64,000 nucleotides of DNA, from the NCBI GenBank assembly GCA_900315175.1, contig OMYA01000010.1, forward strand, positions 22,146-86,145. Direction: 5' to 3'. Under the pieces are notes generated by a model, which saw only the letters and a list, made by a program, of their open reading frames with translations, made no database searches and was not told the origin of the DNA. Source of the DNA: an uncultured Bacteroidales bacterium (lineage in GTDB: Bacteria > Bacteroidota > Bacteroidia > Bacteroidales > F082). Each line of letters begins with the position of its first letter. The first letter of the stretch is position 1. Below, one piece after another: positions 43,642 to 52,304 of the stretch. Both the position numbers and the translations under genes were made by a program.

Positions 43642-45867
43642 ATGAAAAAATATTTTACTCTGATTTTGGCTTGGTTTCTGCCAGTTTTCATGATTGCGCA
43701 GACTAACGATTACACCAAATATGTGAACCCATTCATCGGCACTCAGACCGACGAGACGGGCGCGTTGAGCGGAAGCACCTTCCCGGGCGCGACGATGCCG
43801 CAGGGCATGGTGCAGCTGAGTCCTGAGACGGAGCAGATGGTCACCTGGGACCCTTGCTCAGGCTACGATTACAACAAAGACGTGATTTACGGCTTCACAC
43901 ATACGCATCTGAGCGGAACAGGATGTACCGATTTGATAGATGTCAGCTTGATGCCGATGAGCTCGGAGGTGACACCCGAACAGCTTTCAAAAGCTGATTT
44001 CGGGCAGCATTACAGCCATGAGAACGAATCGGCGAGACCCGGTTATTATCAGGTGTTTCTGCAGGAAAGCGACGTGAATGTAGAGGTTTCGGCCACCGTC
44101 AGGACGGGTATCACGAAATATACCTTCCCGAAAGGCAAGCCACAAAACGTGGTTTTAGACCTTGACCGCGGCACCTATCGTGGCGACGCATATTACTCAG
44201 GCCGCCGTTATTACGACATCATTCAGGCTCAGATCCGCATCGTCGATGACCATACAGTTGAAGGCTACCGCGTGGTCTGCGGATGGGCGAAGCTGCGCAA
44301 AATCTACTTCCGCGCCGAGTTCTCGAAACCGATAGCACATCATATCCTGATGAACGGCAGTCTTAACGTCGGCAACAGCGACGTGGTGAACGGTCGCACA
44401 CTTCGTGCAGCCTTGAGCTTCGATGATATTGACAATCAGGAACTTATCGTAAAAGTCGCCATCTCTCCTGTCGACAACGACGGCGCACGTAAGAACATGC
44501 TCGCCGAGGCTCAGAGCTGGAGTTTCGACGAATACGTGCAAAACGCCCACGACATCTGGCAAAAAGAGCTCAGCCGCATTGACATTGAAGGCACCGACGA
44601 GCAGAAAACCATATTCTACACTGGGCTTTACCACGTCTTGATGCAACCAAACACGATGAGCGACGTCGACGGACGTTATATGGACACTAACTTCGAAATC
44701 AAGCAGATGCCTGAAGGACAGACCTATCACAGCACCTTCAGCTTGTGGGACACTTTCCGTGCCGCGCATCCGCTCTACACTTTGATTGCGCCGGATGTTG
44801 CCGCACAGTTTGTAAACGACATGGTTTTGCATCATAAAACATACGGCTACCTCCCGATTTGGGACCTCTGGGGACAGGACAACTACTGCATGATTGGCAA
44901 CCACGCCATCCCGGTTTTGGCGGATGCCATTTTGGCAGAGATTCCTGGCATCAATGTGGAAGAGGCTTATCAGGCGATGGTGGAGAGCAGCACACGAAGC
45001 CATTTCAACTCTCCTTTCGAGATTTGGGAACAATATGGTTATATGCCGCAAACGCTTCAGAATGAAAGCGTTAGCATCACCATGGAGCAGGCTTTCGACG
45101 ATGCTTGCGTGGCTTTGGTGGCCAAGAAATTAGGCAAAACAGACGATTATGAGCGTTTTTATCGCCGTTCGATGTTTTATAAAAACTTGTTCGACCCGGA
45201 GACTGGTTTCTTCCGTCCGAAAGACGAGAACGGCAACTGGATTGAAGGTTTCGACCCGCTCAGCTACGAGCAGCCGTGCTTTGTGGAGGGCAACGCATGG
45301 CAGTATATGTGGTTTGTGCCTCAGGATCCGCAGGGCTTGAGAGACCTCTTCGGCAGCAAAAAAGCATTTTTAAAGAAACTTGACGAGAACTTCAGTCTGA
45401 CCGCCACTTCAGGCGAGGTCAACGGCAATGCCAGCGGCTTCATCGGGCAGTATGCGCACGGCAACGAGCCGAGCCATCACACCGTGTATCTGTATAATTT
45501 CGCAGGAAAACCTGAGAGAACGCAGGAGCTGGTGGAGCAGGTGAGGAGCGAGTTTTACCGAGCCACACCATGCGGCTATGCGGGCAACGACGACTGCGGA
45601 CAGATGTCGGCATGGTACATCTTCTCGAGCCTCGGCATCTATCCTTTCCACGCCGGCTCAGCCGAATATGTCATCGGGACACCGCTGTTTAAAAAGGCTA
45701 CAATACACCTTGAAAACGGCAACGATTTTGTGATTTCAGCGCCAAACAAAACGCCTGAGAAGATTCACGTGAAGAGTGTGAAGCTCAACGGCAAGGCGTT
45801 AACTGATTACAAGATTTCGCACAAGGAAATCATGGATGGTGGCACATTGGAATTTAGGATGAAATAA
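43642..45867 (+). CDS. GH92 family alpha-mannosidase
   Basis: 741 aa, exported by an N-terminal signal peptide (ends MIAQT). GH92 hallmarks: YVNPFIGTQ, GSTFPGATMPQGMVQLSP, YGFTHTHLSGTGC, HSTFSLWDTFRAAHPLY, and GNDDCGQMSAWYIFSSLGIYP with the aspartates of the calcium-dependent inverting site. Members are exo-alpha-mannosidases acting on N-glycans or yeast mannan; linkage specificity cannot be read here. Lies between msrA and a DASS transporter with short spacing. Confidence 0.95.
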   Translation: MKKYFTLILAWFLPVFMIAQTNDYTKYVNPFIGTQTDETGALSGSTFPGATMPQGMVQLSPETEQMVTWDPCSGYDYNKDVIYGFTHTHLSGTGCTDLIDVSLMPMSSEVTPEQLSKADFGQHYSHENESARPGYYQVFLQESDVNVEVSATVRTGITKYTFPKGKPQNVVLDLDRGTYRGDAYYSGRRYYDIIQAQIRIVDDHTVEGYRVVCGWAKLRKIYFRAEFSKPIAHHILMNGSLNVGNSDVVNGRTLRAALSFDDIDNQELIVKVAISPVDNDGARKNMLAEAQSWSFDEYVQNAHDIWQKELSRIDIEGTDEQKTIFYTGLYHVLMQPNTMSDVDGRYMDTNFEIKQMPEGQTYHSTFSLWDTFRAAHPLYTLIAPDVAAQFVNDMVLHHKTYGYLPIWDLWGQDNYCMIGNHAIPVLADAILAEIPGINVEEAYQAMVESSTRSHFNSPFEIWEQYGYMPQTLQNESVSITMEQAFDDACVALVAKKLGKTDDYERFYRRSMFYKNLFDPETGFFRPKDENGNWIEGFDPLSYEQPCFVEGNAWQYMWFVPQDPQGLRDLFGSKKAFLKKLDENFSLTATSGEVNGNASGFIGQYAHGNEPSHHTVYLYNFAGKPERTQELVEQVRSEFYRATPCGYAGNDDCGQMSAWYIFSSLGIYPFHAGSAEYVIGTPLFKKATIHLENGNDFVISAPNKTPEKIHVKSVKLNGKALTDYKISHKEIMDGGTLEFRMK

Positions 45868-45874
45868 ACATATC

Positions 45875-47278
45875 ATGGAAAGATTTAACACAAAAAAGAT
45901 AATTCTTGCTATAGTTATATTGTTGATAACCATATTGTTATGGCTTTTACCAGCCTCTGATTTGGGTATCGAAGGAATGAATGTGATGCAGCAGCGAACA
46001 CTGGCGATTTTCGTCTTTGCCGCCTTGATGTGGCTGTTTGAGGTCATCCCGGCTTGGGCGACATCTGTCACAACCATCGTGATGCTGTTGTTTGCTGTTT
46101 CCGACAAGGGTTTTGTACTTGAAGGACAGGGCACTGCTGTCAGCTATCGCGATATCATGGCGTCGTTTGCCGACCCTGTAATCATGCTTTTTTTAGGAGG
46201 TTTCGTGTTGGCGATAGCGGCTAACAAAGTGGGTCTGGACGCTTATCTCTCGCGCACCTTGCTTCGCGTCTTCGGCAATAAGCCGAAGTTTGTGCTACTC
46301 GGACTGTTATTGGTACCTGGAGTTTTCTCGATGTTCATGTCAAACACTGCCACTGCCGCCATGATGCTGGCGTTTATGGCTCCGGTGCTGAAGACCTTGC
46401 CGAAAGACAGTGCAGCTCCGGCAGCTTTGACGCTCGCTATCCCTATTGCCGCCAACTTCGGAGGTTTGGGAACGCCTATCGGAACGCCGCCCAACGCCAT
46501 TGCACTTGGTGCTTTGGCTAAAGTAGGCATCGACATCAGCTTCGGCTCATGGGCGGCTCACATGGTGCCGTTTGTGCTGGTTTTACTGCTGATAGCGTGG
46601 GTTGTGCTGATGCTTTTCTTCCCGATGAAAATGGAAAGACTGGAGATTGAAATAGAATCGACGAGCAAATTCGACCGTGATTTCTGGATTGTGGCAATCA
46701 CCATGCCTGTCACGATATTGCTGTGGGTGGCTGAAGGTTGGACGCATTTCGACTCTAACATCGTGGCGCTGGTGCCGTTTGCGGTGTTCTCAATAACGGG
46801 AGTCTTTAAGGCCGATGACTTCTCGAAGATTGAATGGTATATCCTTTGGATGGTGGCTGGCGGTTTCGCTTTGGGTACATGCCTGAATGGGACAGGTTTG
46901 GCCACAGTGCTTATCAACGCCATCCCTTTCACGAAGTGGCCGGCAGTGCTGGTTATCATAGGTGCAGGTTTCATCATGTATCTGCTCTCGACCTTCATCT
47001 CCAACTCCTCGGCTGCGAGTCTGCTGATGCCGGTCCTTGCTGTCGTCTCCACCGCCATCAAGGGAGAGCTTACAGCTCTCGGAGGCGCCGCATCGTTGAT
47101 AATTTACGTTGCCATCTGCTGCTCTCTCGCTATGACCTTGCCGATCTCCACTCCACCTAATGCCATCGCCGCCTCCACCGGCATGATAAAAACCAGCCAG
47201 ATGGTGAAAGTCGGGTTGATATTGGGTGTTATCGGCGGCGTTCTGGGATATCTGCTGTTGAGAATTGCGGCGTTTTAA
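45875..47278 (+). CDS. DASS/SLC13-family sodium-coupled anion transporter
   Basis: 467-aa membrane protein with 11 or so helices. Both helical-hairpin signatures are present: FMSNTATAAMM and ISNSSAASLLMP (SNT-type motifs), each followed by a TPIGTPPNAIALG or PISTPPNAIAAS loop. Substrate is likely a di- or tricarboxylate or sulfate. Seven nt after the GH92 gene. Its last 4 nt overlap the end of the convergent AI-2E family gene. Confidence 0.93.
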   Translation: MERFNTKKIILAIVILLITILLWLLPASDLGIEGMNVMQQRTLAIFVFAALMWLFEVIPAWATSVTTIVMLLFAVSDKGFVLEGQGTAVSYRDIMASFADPVIMLFLGGFVLAIAANKVGLDAYLSRTLLRVFGNKPKFVLLGLLLVPGVFSMFMSNTATAAMMLAFMAPVLKTLPKDSAAPAALTLAIPIAANFGGLGTPIGTPPNAIALGALAKVGIDISFGSWAAHMVPFVLVLLLIAWVVLMLFFPMKMERLEIEIESTSKFDRDFWIVAITMPVTILLWVAEGWTHFDSNIVALVPFAVFSITGVFKADDFSKIEWYILWMVAGGFALGTCLNGTGLATVLINAIPFTKWPAVLVIIGAGFIMYLLSTFISNSSAASLLMPVLAVVSTAIKGELTALGGAASLIIYVAICCSLAMTLPISTPPNAIAASTGMIKTSQMVKVGLILGVIGGVLGYLLLRIAAF

Positions 47279-48420
47279 GATTCCTTGACGTCTTTTTTCA
47301 AATCCGGCATCAGCCGCTGCACGATTTTTTTGTCGTAGAAGAAACGGCCTGCGATGACGCGGATGACCGTATAAGCTGGTATTGCGGCGAGCATTCCCAA
47401 AATGCCACCGATATGTCCTGCCATCAGCATCACGATGAAAATCTCAAGCGGTGTCGCCTGGATGCTGGTAGAGTAGATGATTGGCTGCAGCACGAAGTTG
47501 TCGACGAGCTGTACCGTCAGCATTATCGCAAGGATGATGAGTGCGAAAATCCAGATGTTGACGTCCAGACCGACGCCAGCGCCGTAATGTAGCACCATGC
47601 CGAGCAACGCGCCGAGAATCTCACCGAGGATAGGTCCCACATAAGGCAGGATGTTGAGGATTCCCGCGATGAATGCGATGCCGAGGGCATAGCTGACGCT
47701 GATGCGGGCGATAAGCCAAAGACCCAGAAAATTGAGTAAGGCGACGCAGAACATCTCCAAAATAAGACCTACGAAATAACGTGACAGCAGATGCTCTATA
47801 TCCACTATCGACTCGGTCACCGATGCCTCGATGCGGTCAGGGACGAGGGCGGCTACAATCTTGGAGAACAAGTTTTCGTCTTTTACAAAGAAAAAAGAGA
47901 TGAAAACCACCGCAAACAGCCCGATGGCTATGTCGATAACGATAGAACCCACCGAGCCGATGAGACCGGTGATGTCGAAGTCTGACAGCAGACCTTTCAG
48001 ATAGTTGAGCAGCATTCCTATGGCATCGAAATCCTTGCCCAGACTTGGGAAAATACCGATAATCCAATTGTTGATGGTATCGCTGAAATTGCCTTCGGAT
48101 CTGTCGATATTACTGAATAGTGATGCATCGTTGATGATTCTTGTTATTACAGGTATTACGAGAAGAATCACCATCAGCAGAATTGCGATGACAATGGTGA
48201 CTGATAATATCGAAAGCAGCCAGTCGGGTGCGCTTTTCCCTTTGATGCGCAGTTTTCCCATGAGGCGTGCCAATGGTCGGCTGATGAGCGACACCACAAA
48301 TGCCAGGATGACATAAATCAACACGGTGCTGAAGTACCAGCACACCGCGAAAGCAACAGCTATAATGCCCACAAAAATCAGGTATTTTGCCAATTTTTCA
48401 ACGTTGCTGAGATTTTCCAT
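47275..48420 (-). CDS. AI-2E family transporter (PerM/YdiK-like)
   Basis: 381-aa polytopic membrane protein. Features: paired N-terminal helices, the extracytoplasmic loop with IVIPVITRIIND-like residues, SFFFVKDENLF, and the C-terminal ILNILPYVGPILGEI and GHIGGILGMLAAIPAYTVIRV motifs of the family. The family includes AI-2 exporters and sodium/proton antiporters, so the substrate is unknown. Promoter -7 box on the minus strand at 48444-48437, with a very short leader. Confidence 0.92.
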   Translation of the reverse strand: MENLSNVEKLAKYLIFVGIIAVAFAVCWYFSTVLIYVILAFVVSLISRPLARLMGKLRIKGKSAPDWLLSILSVTIVIAILLMVILLVIPVITRIINDASLFSNIDRSEGNFSDTINNWIIGIFPSLGKDFDAIGMLLNYLKGLLSDFDITGLIGSVGSIVIDIAIGLFAVVFISFFFVKDENLFSKIVAALVPDRIEASVTESIVDIEHLLSRYFVGLILEMFCVALLNFLGLWLIARISVSYALGIAFIAGILNILPYVGPILGEILGALLGMVLHYGAGVGLDVNIWIFALIILAIMLTVQLVDNFVLQPIIYSTSIQATPLEIFIVMLMAGHIGGILGMLAAIPAYTVIRVIAGRFFYDKKIVQRLMPDLKKDVKES

Positions 48421-48436
48421 ATAGAGTTATTTTTGG

Positions 48437-48444
48437 CAAAAATA
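48437..48444 (-). promoter_or_regulatory. -7 box of the AI-2E family gene
   Basis: Minus-strand TATTTTTG, about 17 nt before the ATG. Confidence 0.55.
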
Positions 48445-48589
48445 CAAAAATTTATTCCATAGTTTAATGAAAAAATTTGCCGGATGTTCTTGAAATTTAG
48501 TTTTTGGTGTTCAAAAATGTCTTTAGTTTAATGAAAGGAAATCTTATTTCTTTTTTACAAAACTTATAGTTTTATTCAAGAAAAATTGC

Positions 48590-48597
48590 TAATATTG
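48590..48597 (+). promoter_or_regulatory. Possible -7 box of the second defence cluster
   Basis: TAATATTG, one base off consensus, 66 nt before the ATG at 48664. The rest of the 243-nt gap is AT-rich and holds two copies of TAGTTTAATGAAA (near 48460 and 48523). Confidence 0.4.
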
Positions 48598-48663
48598 CAG
48601 ATTGAAAAATTATAGATATAAACAAATATAGGTTTGTGCCTGTTAGTTTGAAAAAATTGTGAT

Positions 48664-50826
48664 ATGAACGATTATATACAAAAAGGAATAGAAAAAGGGC
48701 TTATCTCATTTAATGATGATTATAGTCGAATTACATACAAACATGTAAATAAAACATGTAATTATTTGGACCCGGAAGAGCAAATAGAGGCTGAATCTTT
48801 TTTAAAACTGGTTCTTGTTTATAATTACCCGGTCCAGAGAATCAAGTTATTTGAAAAAGTAACTATGGGTGCCAGTAAAAAAGAGGCGGATATTATCATT
48901 TATGAGGATGATCTATGTCTTAATCCTTCTATCATTGTTGAATGTAAAAAGCAAGAAGTATCCGAAGCGGAATTTCTTCAAGCTATAGAACAGGCTGCAA
49001 GTTATGCATACGCTCTTTCTGGAACTGTTAAGTATATTTGGACAACGTCTGGTATTAAGAATTCATATCTGCAAATAGATAAAGAGCGTCAAACCAGAAT
49101 ACAAATTCCTAACATACCAATATTTGGCAAAGCTGTTCAAAAATACAATTTCGTAAAAGGTGGTCGATTACGAAATGAAGATCCGGGAAATGATGTTATC
49201 AAGCAGCAATTTTTTGATCTTGAACAAGTATCTGAAAGTGAATTGACAAATCGTTTTAAAAAAGCACATCAATCTCTTTGGGCAGGAGGTGAACTTAATC
49301 CTTCTGATGCTTTTGACGAATTGGACAAACTTATTTTCTGCAAGATTTGGGATGAGCGTAAACCACGTAAAAAAGGCGAACCTTATGATTTTCAGATATT
49401 TGACATAGAAAAACCAAAGAATGCCACACAAAAAGACATTGATGCCATAGAACAGCAAATTACTATGGATTTGGCGAAACGAATATTTGCTTTGTATGAA
49501 GAAGGACGAAATAAGGACAAAGAAGTTTTCAAAGATAATATCCGATTAACACCACAGCGTATTCGTACTGTTGTTAGTTATTTGCAAGAAGCGAATTTGT
49601 CAAAGACGGACCTTGACAGTAAAGGCAAGGCTTTTGAAACATTTATGGGTTCATACTTCCGTGGAGACTTTGGCCAGTATTTCACACCGCGCAATATAGT
49701 AAAGTTTATTGTTGATGTGTTACCTATTAAAAATGACTCAAAAGTGCTTGATACTTCATGCGGAAGTGGTGGATTTTTGCTTTATGCTTTGGATAAAGTT
49801 CGTAAACAGGCAGGAGATTATTTTGATGCAGGAACAGTAGACCATTATAACCATTGGCATGATTTTGCTTCAAAAAATTTGTTTGGCATAGAGATTAATG
49901 AACAGATTGCACGTACAGCTAAAATGAATATGATTATTCATGATGACGGACATACCAATGTTATATCCAGCGATGGACTTTTACGTGACAATGTGTTAAT
50001 GGAAAAAACGGCAAATAAAGGATTTGAATATGGTACTTTTGATGTAATAATTACCAATCCACCTTTTGGTAGTACTGTAAAACAAACAGAAAAAGCTTAT
50101 TTGCATCAGTATTTATTTGGCAACAAAGATGTTGATTGGCTTGATACGAAAAACTCGGCTGTTAAAGAACGAGACAGTCAGAGTACAGAGATTTTGTTTA
50201 TAGAACAAGATAAAAATTTCCTAAAAGAAGGTGGTTATCTTGCTATTGTTATTCCTGATGGAATTATAACAAATAGCAGTTTACAATATGTTCGTGACAA
50301 TATAGAAGAATGGTTCCGTATTGTAGCGGTTGTAAGTATGCCGCAAGATGCCTTCAAGGCAAACGGTGCAGGTGTAAAAAGTTCTGTCCTGTTCCTGAAA
50401 AAATGGACAAAAGAGCAAAGCCAGAAAATTAAAGACACAAAATTTAAACTTCAGGAGCGTATCAAAAAAGAGGCAAATTATTACACAATTGTAGATAAAC
50501 TTGAGAAAACAAAAAAAGATATAATCAAGAATCATGTTGGATTTGATAACAATACTGGCTATACGGATAAAAAGTCAATAGAAAAATCAGACAGTTTCAT
50601 TGAATGGAAGAAGCAAATAACTGAACAATATAAGCAAAAACTTGATGATTTTAAAGAACAGTTAATTGAAGATTATAACTCGAAACTTCAAAAAGAAATT
50701 GTTGATTATCCTATATTCATGGCAATAGCCGACCAAATCGGATATGATGCCACCGGAAAAGAGATACCAACCAATGATTTGGAAATGATTGGTGAAGAAT
50801 TGAAAAAATTCATTGAAACTCTGTGA
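48664..50826 (+). CDS. hsdM: Type I-like DNA adenine methyltransferase fused to an N-terminal HsdR-type nuclease domain
   Basis: 720 aa. Residues about 30-150 look like the HSDR_N-type PD-(D/E)XK fold: D76 (KKEADIIIY) and E93-C-K95 (IVECKKQ) followed by the EFLQAIEQAASYA helix. A helical linker follows. The N6-adenine methyltransferase domain spans about 320-600, with AdoMet motif I (VLDTSCGSGGFLLYALD near 361) and catalytic N465-P-P-F. The FGQYFTPRNIVKF segment is typical of HsdM. A charged coiled-coil C-terminus follows. No separate HsdR translocase lies downstream. The protein could both cut and methylate with the S subunit, or the nuclease domain may have another role. Distinctly AT-rich DNA. 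Confidence 0.85.
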   Translation: MNDYIQKGIEKGLISFNDDYSRITYKHVNKTCNYLDPEEQIEAESFLKLVLVYNYPVQRIKLFEKVTMGASKKEADIIIYEDDLCLNPSIIVECKKQEVSEAEFLQAIEQAASYAYALSGTVKYIWTTSGIKNSYLQIDKERQTRIQIPNIPIFGKAVQKYNFVKGGRLRNEDPGNDVIKQQFFDLEQVSESELTNRFKKAHQSLWAGGELNPSDAFDELDKLIFCKIWDERKPRKKGEPYDFQIFDIEKPKNATQKDIDAIEQQITMDLAKRIFALYEEGRNKDKEVFKDNIRLTPQRIRTVVSYLQEANLSKTDLDSKGKAFETFMGSYFRGDFGQYFTPRNIVKFIVDVLPIKNDSKVLDTSCGSGGFLLYALDKVRKQAGDYFDAGTVDHYNHWHDFASKNLFGIEINEQIARTAKMNMIIHDDGHTNVISSDGLLRDNVLMEKTANKGFEYGTFDVIITNPPFGSTVKQTEKAYLHQYLFGNKDVDWLDTKNSAVKERDSQSTEILFIEQDKNFLKEGGYLAIVIPDGIITNSSLQYVRDNIEEWFRIVAVVSMPQDAFKANGAGVKSSVLFLKKWTKEQSQKIKDTKFKLQERIKKEANYYTIVDKLEKTKKDIIKNHVGFDNNTGYTDKKSIEKSDSFIEWKKQITEQYKQKLDDFKEQLIEDYNSKLQKEIVDYPIFMAIADQIGYDATGKEIPTNDLEMIGEELKKFIETL

Positions 50827-50829
50827 ACC

Positions 50830-52236
50830 ATGTTATACCAAGTACCTCAAAATATTGATTCTAATAAAGTTTTCCTTGTTAACTTTTCAGAGTTGGAAGG
50901 AAGATTAGATCCGTTGTTTTACACGAGTCAGTTTGTTGAAATCACAAACGCGTTAAAGAAAACTACCTCGTATAAACTTTTGGGACAAGTGGTCAATTTC
51001 TCAAATGAGTTTTGGAATCAAAAGGATTATTACAAAGAGAGCTTTCCATATATTGAAATCGGAGCAATTAATATAACAGATGGTACAATAAGGGAAATAG
51101 TTTATATTCCAGTTGAAGAGGCTCCAAGTCGGGCTAAAGTTATTGTTCGAACAAATGATATAATAATATCTACAACACGACCAGGCAGAGGAGCGATTGC
51201 AAAAATAACAGAGCATGAGAACAACTACATTGTTTCTACAGGTTTCTCTGTTATTAGGTCGGTGGACGGCAGTGTTGACAGAGACTATTTATTCTCAATT
51301 TTAAGGCTTGATATTTTGCTAAAACAGATGATTCAAAGAAGTACAGGAGGCAATTATCCTGCTATTACTCAAGAAGAACTATCAAAGGTTGTCGTTCCTA
51401 TTCCTTCTAAAGAGATTCAAGATAGAATAGTTTCAATTATACAGGTTGCACTTTCTGAAAAGCAACAAAAAGAAAAACAAGCTAAGGTTTTATTAAATAG
51501 CATTGATGATTATTTACTAGGTGAATTAGGTGTTGAACTCCCCAAAAAGGAATCACAAACATTGCAAGATAGGATATTTACTGTGAATTTTAGGGAAGTT
51601 GAAGGAAGGCTTGATCCGACTGTCTATAAGGACGGAATAAAACTTATCTCAACGAAATGGGACAATATAAGACTTTCAAAAGTGGCATTTGTCAACCCGA
51701 GTGGTGCTTATAAAGGTGAGAATATAGAAACACCCATATCATTTGTTCCGATGGAAGTTGTCGATGAGAGATTCTCTGAGATAACGACAATGGGAAAAAC
51801 GACGATCGAACAATCTTCTGGCTTTACAAAGTTCAGGGAAGGAGATTTGCTTTGGGCGAAAATCACTCCTTGTATGCAAAATGGCAAATCGGCAGTAGCA
51901 AAGAATCTTACTAACGGTTTAGGGTGTGGCTCAACCGAGTTTTTTGTCTTACGTCCAAAGGATGAACGCCTTGCAATAGAATATTTACATGTAATACTTC
52001 ACATGAAATGCGTCAGAGAAACGGCCATGCTCTATTTTGGAGGTTCAGCAGGTCAACAGCGGGTTTCTTCTTCATTTTTAGAGAATTTCAATCTTCCATT
52101 ACCGCCTAAAGAGAAGCAGGTTGAGATTGCCCAATATGTGTATAAGATGCGTCAGCAAGCAAAAGCATTGCAAGAAGAAGGGAAGGCAATATTGGAGGAA
52201 GCCAAGAAAGAGGTTGAGGCAATGATAATAGGATAG
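50830..52236 (+). CDS. hsdS: Type I restriction-modification specificity subunit
   Basis: 468 aa with two target recognition domains: TRD1 about 1-190 (PYIEIGAINITDG, GNYPAITQEELSKVVVPIPSKEIQDRI) and TRD2 about 250-440 (VPMEVVDERF, LWAKITPCMQNGK, LPLPPKEKQVEIAQYV). A conserved coiled coil follows each. The two halves start with similar phrases (NFSELEGRLDP and NFREVEGRLDP), showing the internal duplication. It directs the methyltransferase to a bipartite site. Three nt after hsdM. Confidence 0.93.
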   Translation: MLYQVPQNIDSNKVFLVNFSELEGRLDPLFYTSQFVEITNALKKTTSYKLLGQVVNFSNEFWNQKDYYKESFPYIEIGAINITDGTIREIVYIPVEEAPSRAKVIVRTNDIIISTTRPGRGAIAKITEHENNYIVSTGFSVIRSVDGSVDRDYLFSILRLDILLKQMIQRSTGGNYPAITQEELSKVVVPIPSKEIQDRIVSIIQVALSEKQQKEKQAKVLLNSIDDYLLGELGVELPKKESQTLQDRIFTVNFREVEGRLDPTVYKDGIKLISTKWDNIRLSKVAFVNPSGAYKGENIETPISFVPMEVVDERFSEITTMGKTTIEQSSGFTKFREGDLLWAKITPCMQNGKSAVAKNLTNGLGCGSTEFFVLRPKDERLAIEYLHVILHMKCVRETAMLYFGGSAGQQRVSSSFLENFNLPLPPKEKQVEIAQYVYKMRQQAKALQEEGKAILEEAKKEVEAMIIG

Positions 52237-52304
52237 TATCATGATTTTATATTATAAAATTCAACATAAAACGATTGAAATTAGAATAATTAAAAGATAG
52301 GCGT

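Noticed and set aside
48664..52236. Simple complete type I restriction system
   Set aside because: No HsdR translocase gene is present in the window; the nuclease-like domain sits on the methyltransferase instead, so the plain label would mislead.
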